From Nocardioides sp. LHD-245 (GTDB lineage Bacteria > Actinomycetota > Actinomycetes > Propionibacteriales > Nocardioidaceae), in the NCBI RefSeq assembly GCF_030929495.1, contig NZ_JAVFWN010000018.1, positions 62,001 to 126,000 of the forward strand: a DNA stretch of 64,000 bases. Direction: 5' to 3'. Below the pieces are notes generated by a model. The model was given only the letters and a program-made list of their open reading frames with translations, ran no database searches and was not told the DNA's origin. This document shows, in pieces, positions 56,655 to 64,000 of this stretch. The position numbers and the translations under genes were made by a program. How positions within the stretch are numbered: position 1 is the first letter of the stretch; each line of letters starts with the position of its first letter.

Positions 56655-56708
56655 AGGCTCGGAAGCGGTGTCCAACGGCGGCATTCACCGATCCGACGCG
56701 AATCGTGA

Positions 56709-56927
56709 CTAGGCCGCTGACCTGCGGTTTCGCAGACTTCCGTCGAGAGCCGTCGACCGCTCAACCTCGTGACACCAGTGGCAGGCGGCGTACCCGACGC
56801 TCAGCATGATGGGCACGTTGCGCCTGCGTGCCTCGGCGAAGGCCGCCGGTCCCCACTCCCACCAGTCGACGGGGTTGTCCTTGTGCTGGAGGAAGTACGG
56901 CGACGTCGCGGCACCGAGACGGTTCAT
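56709..56927 (-). pseudogene. Truncated 5' stub of a yyaL-like gene
   Basis: The ATG at 56927 opens a frame matching the first 53 residues of the intact YyaL-like protein ('MNRLGAATSPYFLQHK', through the CHWCH motif). Similarity stops right after CHWCH; 19 unrelated residues follow to a stop codon. It differs from the intact copy at scattered, mostly silent positions, so it is not a recent duplication of it. Probably the resident 5' end left behind by the insertion. Confidence 0.85.
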
Positions 56928-56962
56928 GCGTCCATCATCCCCCGCGCCGTCTGCGTGGCTCT
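56773..56962. repeat. Right flanking direct repeat (5' end of yyaL-like gene)
   Basis: Partner of 52931-53120, same orientation, gapless, offset 3842 bp. The upstream sequence shared beyond the start codon (about 35 bases) shows that the repeat covers a promoter-proximal block, not only coding sequence. Confidence 0.85.
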
Positions 56963-57019
56963 CCGAGCGCCGCAAGGTCGACCTGGAGGTCGCGGTCGGG
57001 CGGGCGGGAAGCGGGCCGG

Positions 57020-58041
57020 TCAGCCCGACATTCGGGGGCGTCGGATCTGGGCGAGGGTCCGCAGCGGGTTCCGCAGCGCTCGGTACCGCCAAGCGAGTCT
57101 GATCGAGTCGATCGGGTGTCGGTAGAGCCACCGGTGGTTGCTGATGGACCGAGCCATCACCTCCCGCCCCAGCTCGGCGTGGGCGTCGTCGTACTGCCGA
57201 TCGGACAGTGCCCGCAGCCGGTCGCGGACGACCTCGACGGGTTGGCCGCGCCCTGAGCGGAAGAGGTCCGTCCACTCCTCCTGGTTCCGCTCCTGTTCGG
57301 CCGCAGCGTCGTGCCGATGCGCCTGCTGAGCCCGGAGATCGTCTCGGATCTGTGCCGGCCAGCGGTCGACGTACTCCTGCGCCCAGGGCTCGTGCCAGGT
57401 CTCGTTCTCGAGGAACGCGATCGCGACGCAGTTCGGCGCGTACGTCGATGACCCTTCCTCGACCGCGGGCAGCAGCGCAGTGACGATCCGCAGACCGACC
57501 TCCTCGTTGCCCGCCCGGTACGCCTCTGCGACCAGCTCGGAGGCGGCCGCACAGACCTGGAAGGGATCCGCAGCACCCCACCGGCGCTCCGAGCCGGCGA
57601 TCGCTGCTCCGAGCTCAGGGACCTGTCGCAGGTGCTCGAGGAAACGGTCGCCGTTCGTCGGCTCAGCAGCCGGTCGAGGGAGCTTGTGCTGGTCGCCGTT
57701 CCAGTACGTCGGCCGCCAGTAGTAGAGCGCCTCCAGATTCACCGGCCACTGGTCGCCGGCCAGAGCAGGCTCGCTCCAATCCAGGTCCGGATCGAACGGC
57801 CGCCAGCCATCGTCGATCGGCTCGTCACGCCGCGCCCGCCGGACGTTCCGCGCGAAGTCGCCGTCCATCGCACCCCGCTTCGCGTAGACCCGCTGTGCCT
57901 CCATCAGGCTGATGCCGTTGGCGCCGTCCGAACTCATCGGAAATCGAAGCTGCCCACCATCGTCCTCCCAGAAGCACACCGGGCAGAGCTCGTAGTCGCC
58001 AGGACCGCTGTCGAGCAGCACGGACACGGAAAGCGACTCAC
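57020..58041 (-). pseudogene. CPCC-family protein gene with a 5' frameshift
   Basis: From the GTG at 58041 (after a GATGATGAG site) the frame begins 'VSRFPCPCC', the hallmark start of the CPCC family, but then diverges. The family continues, after a short turn, with 'GDYExCPVCFWEDDGG'; this appears in another frame from about 58010 ('DSGPGDYELCPVCFWEDDGGQ'). About four residues of the turn are missing, consistent with a 10 or 13-base deletion between short GCTG repeats. The long downstream frame (to 57020) is open and Trp/Arg-rich, with 'ALYYWRPTYWNGDQ' and a helical C-terminal half resembling immunity-type proteins. A shortened product from the GTG at 58027 is possible. Confidence 0.65.
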
Positions 58042-58151
58042 GAACTCATCATCACCGATGCACGACCCAGCCGCGCGCGACTTTCCGTCGGCTGACGCTG
58101 ACGACGGGCCGAGGCGTCGTGGTCCGGGCCGGTGAGCGGGACGTCGCCCCG

Positions 58152-58691
58152 CTAACCGATCGGGTGGTCGTGGACCGCCGATGAGAGGTGCACGCCGTTC
58201 AGCTCCAGGTAGAGCTGCCGCTCGGTCACGGTCAGCGTGAACGTATTGCGGCGCTCCACCGCATCCACCACGGAATCGATGAACCCAGGATCGAAGCTGT
58301 GCAGCACGATCTCGGCGGCGCGGTGGATCCTCGCCCCTGCCCACGGCGCGAGCACCTTGGCCGGGTCGCGGTGCGTGTAGATCGTCGTGCGCTCGGCAGC
58401 CTTGCTGCCCGTGTGAAGGCGCGCGGCATCCGGCGCGCCGACCTCGATCCAGGCGAGCAGCTTCCCGCTCAGGTCGCGCACGAGCACCGCCGGGTCGGCG
58501 GTCGCCGAGATGCCCTCGCTGAACACGATGCCCTCTTCGTGCTCGAGGCAGTAGGCGAGCACGCGCGTCACGAGATACGCCTCGGTCTCTGACGGATGCC
58601 GCGCCGCGCGCAGCGTGAACTCCTCGTAGACGCCGCGATCCGTGTCGGCCAACTCGACCTCGAACGTGTGCATCGTCGCGCCGGCCGCCAT
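58152..58691 (-). CDS. yaeQ: YaeQ family protein
   Basis: A 179-residue protein, the standard YaeQ length. 'MHTFEVELADTDRGVYEEFTLRAARHPSETEAYLVTRVLAYCLEHEEGIVFSEGIS' and 'LLAWIEVGAPDAARLHTGSKAAERTTIYTH' match the family, whose fold is a circularly permuted PD-(D/E)xK nuclease: D, E and K in 'WIEVG' and 'KAAER' positions are retained. Activity and role are unproven. The start is the ATG at 58691. It lies alone between two mobile-looking regions. Confidence 0.9.
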   Translation of the reverse strand: MAAGATMHTFEVELADTDRGVYEEFTLRAARHPSETEAYLVTRVLAYCLEHEEGIVFSEGISATADPAVLVRDLSGKLLAWIEVGAPDAARLHTGSKAAERTTIYTHRDPAKVLAPWAGARIHRAAEIVLHSFDPGFIDSVVDAVERRNTFTLTVTERQLYLELNGVHLSSAVHDHPIG

Positions 58692-59042
58692 GGGACTCAG
58701 CCTAGTCCGGGGACTACCGCCTCCCGAGCCGTCATCGACCTCGGAGGCCGGTTCCGCCTGCCGATCCCGCGCTGACACGTCCATGGGTTGATCCGCGGGT
58801 GGCGACGCAGCCTTCAGCCTTCACCCTTCGGGCGCGGTCGGGGTCCACGTCCCGTCGATCGGCGGCAGCCGTCAATCACCGTGTTGCCGCATCTCGCAAT
58901 CCGGCTGATCGGCCATCGGGTCGGTGACGATGCAACGCTCGCCGAGGTACTCGACCTAGAGGCGACCACGAGGCCGAACGTTCAAAGGTCGGCGGAACCT
59001 GGGCCGTGTCCACCATGTGACGGCACGGCGGGGAGCAGATCG
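58692..59042. other. Intergenic stretch without an assigned gene
   Basis: No convincing gene. On the minus strand a 29-codon piece ends at the TGA at 58872-58874 ('YLGERCIVTDPMADQPDCEM'); it reads like the end of a protein but is preceded by a stop codon, so it may be a remnant. The segment joins GC-rich YaeQ to the less GC-rich NTPase gene and may contain an insertion junction. Confidence 0.4.
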
Positions 59043-61475
59043 CTACCGCGTGCCAGGCCGCGGCTGTCGTAGTTGCTTGGCTGTTCGTTCGAGCATCGGC
59101 AGTATGCGGGTCTGGCTTTGGAAGGACGGATTGTCGGGGATGGCGCAGTACAAGTCGTCTTCGACCGTCAGATAGTCGATGAATCGGGCTGCCCGCGCAC
59201 GCCAGTCGTGCTGGCGAATGTCGTAGCGCATGGCTTTGAAGACTTCCTCGGTCAGCACAGGAGTGACCTCCGCCATCGCTGCGATGTACTGCATCTGACC
59301 AGTGCCCCAAGACAGGTGCCGTGCACCAGCCGGCGAAATCTCGACGCTGCCGGCTTCGTCGACGGTGCGGACGGTTGGGTCGTAGTTCAAAATGAGACCG
59401 GTCTGCAGCATCTCGTCGAGCCAGAGCAGCACAGGGCGGCTGTCAATATTCATGCCGGCGAAGTAGGCGGAAACCTCGCTCACTTGGATTGCTGCGCCTT
59501 CATGCTCTCTATGCGGTACGTCTGCCAGTAGTTGCAGGATGCGCAACGCGAGAAGCGGCGTCGTTGGCAGGTCGCTGTTCAGCGCGTAGATGTTTTGTAC
59601 CAAGCTGTGCTGCTTCGCGGGATAGATGTCGTAGTGGCCACGTACCAGCGCGCGGACGACGCGCCAACTCGGCACCACCTGGTTTTCGCCTGCGAGGTGA
59701 GCTTTCACAAGATCCTCAACTTGCAGGTGTGGCGAGGAGATCAGAGCTTTGGCTAGGCCCAAGGTGCGACGGAGGTCGTGGTTGGCAAGTTCGCCGATCC
59801 AACGCGATGTCTCCGACTCCTGAAGAAACACGCGCTGCAGGCTACGCACGAAAGCTTCGATGTTCTTGATATCGAGGGAGATGCCGCGCGACGTAAAATA
59901 TTCACCCTCGCCGCGCCGTTGCTCAATCGCGATCTTGGCGTCGATGAATTCGATGCGCTTACGAATGATGGCATCAGTTTTGGGAGTCGGCAGAAACAGC
60001 GCCTCATGCTCGAACGACTGCAGCGAGCCGTGCTTGGTGAGCTGCCAACTTGTCCGATCGGTGATCGGAAGAATGATCAGGCAAATCGACTGTTCGTAGA
60101 TCGACCGCGCATACTGATAGACGCGTTGTTGAAACTCGATGTCGAATTGGTCAGAGTTGTCGAACACGAAAACCGGCAGACAGAGTTTACTGTTGACGAT
60201 GTGGCGTATCAAACCTTGGATGTAGTCCTGCTGTCGATTTGTACGCCAGTCGTCGATGCGGTCGCCAAACCTGATGTGAAATGCTGCGCGGTCCGCGTCG
60301 TAAAGGTCGGCGAGCGGTCCTTTCCGGAGCCGTGTGTACTCGTCGAAGAACATCCCTTGCAGCTCGGCAAATGTTGGCCCGCCGCTTTCGAACAACTCCT
60401 TCTCGCAGACCTCTATTAGACGCCGGTCGAGCCACGATGCGAGCTTTGACTGATCGCCGTCCGTTATGCCTAGGTCGAGCCGAATCACCTCACACTTGTC
60501 GGACAATTTGCGCGACATCACCTTGCTGAAGAAGCGCGTGACAAACGTGCTCTTGCCGGCACCCTTGGTCCCAACGATCAGGACGAACCCGTGACTCTGA
60601 GTGGCATGAACGCGCTCAATGACGCTAACGAGCTGCTTTCCGCTCCCCGTATCGAGATCTTGGATGCGGTCGAGGATCGATTCGGCGACTTTGGCTAGAT
60701 GGGTGTCGGCGTAATCGGACTCAGCTGAGGTCACGAAGCAATGCTCGATCATGGTCGGATCTTGATCGCCTGACAAACGTTCGAAGAAGCTCGTCATGAT
60801 CCGTTCAATGTCGGCCGAAAGGTCGCCACCCCGCAAGAATTTCGCGGATCCGGACGCGCGATAGGCCTTCTGGAAAACCGAGGTTCGGATCGGCTGCCCC
60901 TCGGCCTCTTGGAATCGAGCGCGGAAGTTGAAGCGTTGGCACGCGTCATACGAGAGGAGGTCGTAAAAGAGCTGAAAATTCTCCTCGATGCTCGCCAGCG
61001 TGGGGAACACGAAGGCGTGGCCGTCCCAGGAGTCCAACCCATCGCCGTTTCGGCCCCCTCGTAAAATGATCCACTCTCGCCCATTCGTCACACACGCGAG
61101 TTCGGTATTTTTCGCACCGCAGTAGCGGACCGCCTGAGTAATCCCTTCCTTCGCGTTGGCGTCACTGAAAACCGGGCCAGACAACTTGAAGGCTGACCCC
61201 GCTGGCCGAGCCTCGATGCCCAACGATCGCCCGTCCTTCTTGGCCTCGAGAATGAGCCGAAAGCGATCGCCGACCTTGCAGGCGTAATCGGCGAAGCCAG
61301 AGTCAGCCGGCTGCTCAGTCATTACTTGGGCAAGTGGCCAGTGCAGCACCTCTGTCAGGATGCGATCGATGATCTTGAGCCGCGTGTCGGCCTCGGTCTG
61401 GACGCTGCTTATATAGGCCGTCACCTCAGGGATGAGTGCCGTCAGCCGTTCGAATCCGGCGTCGATCGGTTCCAC
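59043..61475 (-). CDS. Nuclease-like domain plus P-loop NTPase protein, candidate defence gene
   Basis: An 810-residue protein. Residues 1-170 resemble the N-terminal PD-(D/E)xK domain of type I restriction R subunits: E42, D63 ('SGFADYACKVG'), E77 and K79 ('FRLILEAKKDG'), then 'QAVRYCGAKNTELACVTNGREWIIL'. A P-loop NTPase follows: Walker A 'VGTKGAGKST' (about 302-310), Walker B-like 'LPVFVFDNSDQFD', then 'LIILPITDRTSW', a STAND/AAA-like order. The C-terminal 200 residues look like winged-helix modules. There is no helicase motif set, so it is not HsdR. The GTG at 61475 has an AGGAG site. Base composition is clearly less GC-rich than its neighbours, indicating transfer. A phage-sensing nuclease is the leading inference. 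Confidence 0.75.
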   Translation of the reverse strand: MEPIDAGFERLTALIPEVTAYISSVQTEADTRLKIIDRILTEVLHWPLAQVMTEQPADSGFADYACKVGDRFRLILEAKKDGRSLGIEARPAGSAFKLSGPVFSDANAKEGITQAVRYCGAKNTELACVTNGREWIILRGGRNGDGLDSWDGHAFVFPTLASIEENFQLFYDLLSYDACQRFNFRARFQEAEGQPIRTSVFQKAYRASGSAKFLRGGDLSADIERIMTSFFERLSGDQDPTMIEHCFVTSAESDYADTHLAKVAESILDRIQDLDTGSGKQLVSVIERVHATQSHGFVLIVGTKGAGKSTFVTRFFSKVMSRKLSDKCEVIRLDLGITDGDQSKLASWLDRRLIEVCEKELFESGGPTFAELQGMFFDEYTRLRKGPLADLYDADRAAFHIRFGDRIDDWRTNRQQDYIQGLIRHIVNSKLCLPVFVFDNSDQFDIEFQQRVYQYARSIYEQSICLIILPITDRTSWQLTKHGSLQSFEHEALFLPTPKTDAIIRKRIEFIDAKIAIEQRRGEGEYFTSRGISLDIKNIEAFVRSLQRVFLQESETSRWIGELANHDLRRTLGLAKALISSPHLQVEDLVKAHLAGENQVVPSWRVVRALVRGHYDIYPAKQHSLVQNIYALNSDLPTTPLLALRILQLLADVPHREHEGAAIQVSEVSAYFAGMNIDSRPVLLWLDEMLQTGLILNYDPTVRTVDEAGSVEISPAGARHLSWGTGQMQYIAAMAEVTPVLTEEVFKAMRYDIRQHDWRARAARFIDYLTVEDDLYCAIPDNPSFQSQTRILPMLERTAKQLRQPRPGTR

Positions 61476-61791
61476 TGTTGCTCCTGGGATGGGTTGATCA
61501 GGTATCCCATCTCAGCATGCCGAGTCGCAGAACGGGCCAGAAATGCGAGCGCGCCGCGAAGAGGCAGCGGATCCGCTGAGGCAGGACGACCACGCCGCGC
61601 AAGTGCACCACGACGAGTCGATGTGGGCGGAAGACAGCTCCTGTGCAGGGCCCCTTCTGGGCGGAATGGTGCGCGCAGGGGGACCAGGGTCCGCTGATCA
61701 GTCCAGCGCGGGGGCTTCCCGGATGTGCGCAGGGGCCCTTGCGGGGGCGGAATCCTGGGCGCACGCAGTCAGCCATCACTAGGGTGGCGCC
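61476..61791. other. Divergent intergenic region with imperfect 40-bp direct repeat
   Basis: No gene seen. It separates the nuclease-NTPase gene from the MazG-like/GIY-YIG operon and should carry both promoters. Two related stretches, 61642-61677 and 61724-61768, share TGTGC, GGGCCC or GGCCCTT, GGGCGGAAT and GCGCNCGCAG-like blocks in the same order, so a binding site or a decayed duplication is possible. Confidence 0.5.
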
Positions 61792-62124
61792 ATGGTTGAC
61801 GAGGTGGACGAGGTGGACGCCGCCCTTCGCGAGTTCGTCACGGAGCGAGAGTGGGACCAGTTCCACTCGCCGGAGAACCTCGCGAAGAGCATCGTCATCG
61901 AGGCCGCGGAGCTTCTGGAGTGCTTCCAGTGGCAGCCGGATCCCGCCCGAGAGACGGTCGCCGCCGAACTCGCGGACGTCCTGACCTATTGCCGCCTCCT
62001 GGCCGCGAAGCTGGATCTCGACGTCGACCAGATCATCCTGGAGAAGCTGAACACCACCCGGGCGAAGTACCCGGTCGAGAAGGCTCGCGGCACGAGCGCG
62101 AAGTATGACCAGCTTCAGGATTGA
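61792..62124 (+). CDS. MazG-like nucleotide pyrophosphohydrolase
   Basis: A 110-residue single-domain all-alpha NTP pyrophosphohydrolase of the MazG-like/RS21-C6 kind. Metal site: 'IVIEAAELLECFQW' (ExxE) and 'ELADVLTYCRLLAAKL' (ExxD), after 'REWDQFHSPENLAKS', which positions the nucleotide. Relatives cleave dNTPs, often dCTP or modified forms. The gene overlaps the GIY-YIG/helicase gene by 20 bases, so the two are co-translated. It is separate from the housekeeping mazG at 4335. Degrading nucleotides during phage infection is a possible role. Confidence 0.88.
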   Translation: MVDEVDEVDAALREFVTEREWDQFHSPENLAKSIVIEAAELLECFQWQPDPARETVAAELADVLTYCRLLAAKLDLDVDQIILEKLNTTRAKYPVEKARGTSAKYDQLQD

Positions 62125-63811
62125 GAGGTTCGGGCTGGCCAAGGGCGAGCTGGCGCGGTTCTCGCAGACTGACCCGCTCCACCGCGACTGGCCGGTCGTG
62201 TACACCCTCAACGACACCTCGGAGGTGTACGTCGGCGAGTCTCTCGACGGCGCCGGCCGGCTCCGACAGCACCTCGACGGCGGCAAGAAGTCGCACCTCG
62301 GCGAGGCACGAGTCATCGTCGACACGACGTTCAACAAGTCGGCGTGCCTCGATCTGGAGGCCTACCTGATCGGTCTCTTCTCCGGCGAGGGCCGCTACCA
62401 GGTCCTCAACGTGCAGGCGAGCAGCGGAACCGGGAACTACTACCAGCGCGATACGTACCGCGAGCGGTTCCAGGAGATCTTCGCGAAGCTGCGATCGGAA
62501 GGCCTCTTCACGACCTCGATCGAGGAGATCGAGAACTCCGACCTCTACAAGCTCTCCCCCTTCAAGTCGCTGACGGACGACCAGGGCGACGCGGTCGTGT
62601 CCATCACCGAGGGCCTGCTCTCGGCGCTCAACGGCGGCCCGAGCGGGTCGATGGTCATCGAGGGTGGCCCGGGCACCGGCAAGACCGTCGTGGCGATCTT
62701 CCTGACGAAGCTGCTTCGAGACATCGGCGCCTGGGACGGCGAGCCACTCGAATCGGAGTCCTACCTCACCGGCCTGTTCACCATCGCCAACAGGACCACC
62801 CTTGCCGGTCTACGAATCGGCCTGGTCGTTCCTCAACAGTCGCTCCGAAAGTCGATCCAGGCGGTCTTCTCGCGGACGCCGGGGCTGGACGCGGGCATGG
62901 TCCTGTCGCCATTCGACGTGGGCAAGAGCGACCTCACCTGGGACCTGCTCATCGTCGACGAGGCCCACCGGCTGAACCAGCGAGCGAACCAGACCTCGGC
63001 GCAGAAGAACCGTGAGTTCCACGAGATCAACGTCAAGCTCTTCGGCGTCGATGATCGGTCGACCACGCAACTCGACTGGATCACCGAGATGAGCCATCAG
63101 CAGCTCTTCCTCATCGATCGTCGCCAGCGCGTGCGGCCTGCCGACCTCGGGGTGTCGACGCTGCAGGCTCTAGCCGACGACGCGGAGGCTCGATCCCGCC
63201 GGCACGTCCTCACCTCGCAGTTGCGGGTCCAGTCGGGCGACTACGTCGAGTACGTCCGTCAGATCCTCGGCCCTCAGCCGCCGTCGCGGCGCATCGACTT
63301 CAGCGACTACGACGTACGACTTTTCGACGACGTCGGCGAGATGCTGACCAGCGTCCGCGCGCGCAACGCCGAGACGGGCCTCGCCCGTGTCGTCGCCGGA
63401 TACGCCTGGCCGTGGGAGAGCAAGAAGGACAGGACGCGCGCCGACCTCGTCATCGGAGACATCGAACTCAAGTGGAACAGCCGCGTCGTCGATTGGGTCG
63501 ACTCACCCAAGTCGGTCGAGGAGGTCGGTTCGATCCACACGATCCAGGGCTACGACCTCAACTACGCAGGCGTGATCATCGGCCGCGACCTCCGGTACGA
63601 CGAAGCCGCGGGCGAGCTCCGCTTCGACCGCGAGCACTACTTCGACAAGAAGGGCATGCAGAACAACCCCGGCCAGAAGCTCACCCAGCAGGAGCTCCTC
63701 GACTTCGTACTCAACATCTATGCCGTGCTGATGACGCGCGGGATCCGTGGGACCTACCTGTACGTCGTCGACGACCCGCTCCGGTCCTACCTGCGGGAGT
63801 ACCTCGGCTGA
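62105..63811 (+). CDS. GIY-YIG nuclease fused to DUF2075 (Schlafen-type) helicase
   Basis: A 568-residue protein. An N-terminal GIY-YIG-like domain (residues 30-100) shows 'VVYTLNDTSEVYVGESLDGAGRLRQHL' (Y33, Y42-V43-G44, R52, H56) and the later Glu in 'CLDLEAYLIGLFSG'. From about residue 185 a DUF2075/Schlafen group 3-like helicase follows: Walker A 'VIEGGPGTGKTVVA', Walker B 'DLLIVDEAHRL', 'QQLFLIDRRQRVRPADL', and the end motifs 'GSIHTIQGYDLNYAGVIIG' and 'NIYAVLMTRGIRGTYLYV'. It could cut and unwind structured nucleic acid. With the coupled MazG-like gene it forms a two-gene unit next to defence genes. Confidence 0.88.
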   Translation: MTSFRIERFGLAKGELARFSQTDPLHRDWPVVYTLNDTSEVYVGESLDGAGRLRQHLDGGKKSHLGEARVIVDTTFNKSACLDLEAYLIGLFSGEGRYQVLNVQASSGTGNYYQRDTYRERFQEIFAKLRSEGLFTTSIEEIENSDLYKLSPFKSLTDDQGDAVVSITEGLLSALNGGPSGSMVIEGGPGTGKTVVAIFLTKLLRDIGAWDGEPLESESYLTGLFTIANRTTLAGLRIGLVVPQQSLRKSIQAVFSRTPGLDAGMVLSPFDVGKSDLTWDLLIVDEAHRLNQRANQTSAQKNREFHEINVKLFGVDDRSTTQLDWITEMSHQQLFLIDRRQRVRPADLGVSTLQALADDAEARSRRHVLTSQLRVQSGDYVEYVRQILGPQPPSRRIDFSDYDVRLFDDVGEMLTSVRARNAETGLARVVAGYAWPWESKKDRTRADLVIGDIELKWNSRVVDWVDSPKSVEEVGSIHTIQGYDLNYAGVIIGRDLRYDEAAGELRFDREHYFDKKGMQNNPGQKLTQQELLDFVLNIYAVLMTRGIRGTYLYVVDDPLRSYLREYLG

Positions 63812-63842
63812 CCCAGGCAGCGGCAGCCGCAACCGGGCCTGC

Positions 63843-64000
63843 TCAGGCACCGTCTTCGGTCAGCGAGGCGGGAGGCAGCCAGTCGGCCCCGAGCAGCTGG
63901 GCGAGGTCGGCGAGCCCGGCGGTGTCGCTGCCGACGGTGTCGGAGGCCGCGGCGATCCGCTCGACCATCACCTTGCCGACCTGCTCCTCGACCGTCCCCT
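63843..64000 (-). CDS. C-terminal end of a probable SNF2-type helicase (partial)
   Basis: An open minus-strand frame enters from the right edge and stops at 63843. The visible 52 residues begin 'GTVEEQVGKVMVERIAAASD', like the helix after the last SF2 motif of SNF2/RapA-type helicases ('GTVEExI..L...K'), and end 'LLGADWLPPASLTEDGA'. The gene start and helicase motifs lie outside the window, so the name is tentative. Confidence 0.4.
   Translation of the reverse strand, partial: GTVEEQVGKVMVERIAAASDTVGSDTAGLADLAQLLGADWLPPASLTEDGA

Larger units (their letters stand above)
53086..56772. mobile_element. Defence-gene insertion bounded by yyaL 5' duplications
   Basis: The segment between the duplicated yyaL ends carries an integrase remnant, AbiH and an AbiEi/AbiEii-like pair, and is visibly less GC-rich than the surrounding genes. 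The duplication suggests an element that inserted at the 5' end of yyaL and brought a replacement 5' end, leaving the old one as a stub at the other side. No intact integrase remains, so it is probably immobile now. Confidence 0.6.

Noticed and set aside
59043..61475. Calling the nuclease-NTPase gene an HsdR restriction subunit
   Set aside because: Only the N-terminal domain is similar; DEAD-box helicase motifs are absent and no hsdM or hsdS lies nearby.

Overview
This is a very GC-rich chromosomal window with GTG/TTG starts, many 4-base ATGA/GTGA gene overlaps and actinobacterial families such as Mfd with a neighbouring MazG, an Rv1086-type Z-isoprenyl synthase, DUF2510 plus AIM24, and a Cds1-type cysteine desulfhydrase. 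It suggests a Nocardioides-like actinobacterium (Propionibacteriales). That placement is inference from gene content. No rRNA, tRNA or CRISPR array was found.

Layout. 0.2-2.5 kb: a GNAT-like protein and a secreted Ig-repeat protein. 2.5-9.3 kb (minus): ceramidase, mazG, a SurA-like lipoprotein and mfd. 9.3-19.3 kb (minus): an expanded pst locus in the order pstC, pstA, a membrane-anchored PstS-like protein, an 862-residue anchored exported protein, a sortase-fold protein without catalytic residues, a PstS-like protein with an Ig domain and lysine tail, and pstB. A PHO-box-like repeat lies upstream. 19.4-28.6 kb: a serpin lipoprotein, DUF3817, isoprenyl synthase, AIM24, TrhA, RlmC, a Phd/PIN toxin-antitoxin pair, a membrane protein, Cds1 and a VOC protein. 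28.6-41.3 kb (minus): a reductase, thioesterase and CoA ligase, a Dpp-type peptide transporter, a GntR/FCD regulator, a BAAT-like hydrolase and an S9 peptidase. Two matching CATGTT-N4-AACATG palindromes, one before dppB and one before the S9 gene, suggest a GntR-controlled acyl-peptide uptake and catabolism regulon. 41.3-53.1 kb: three regulator/target pairs (Lrp with a methionine-gamma-lyase-like enzyme, LysR with an M20 peptidase, MocR with an EamA exporter), an aldehyde dehydrogenase, and a DUF1353/matrixin/YyaL cluster.

53-64 kb is accessory. A 3.8-kb insertion is bounded by two diverged copies of the 5' end of the yyaL-like gene, exactly 3842 bp apart. It holds an integrase remnant, an AbiH gene and an AbiEi/AbiEii-like pair. 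Beyond it lie a frameshifted CPCC-family gene, a YaeQ gene, a lower-GC gene joining a PD-(D/E)xK nuclease-like domain to a P-loop NTPase, and a two-gene operon of a MazG-like pyrophosphohydrolase with a GIY-YIG/Schlafen-type helicase. The end of a probable SNF2-type helicase gene is cut by the window edge. This looks like a defence island. The nuclease-NTPase gene and the MazG/GIY-YIG-helicase pair are the best candidates for undescribed systems. The pst locus with its inactive sortase is the best candidate in the core region.
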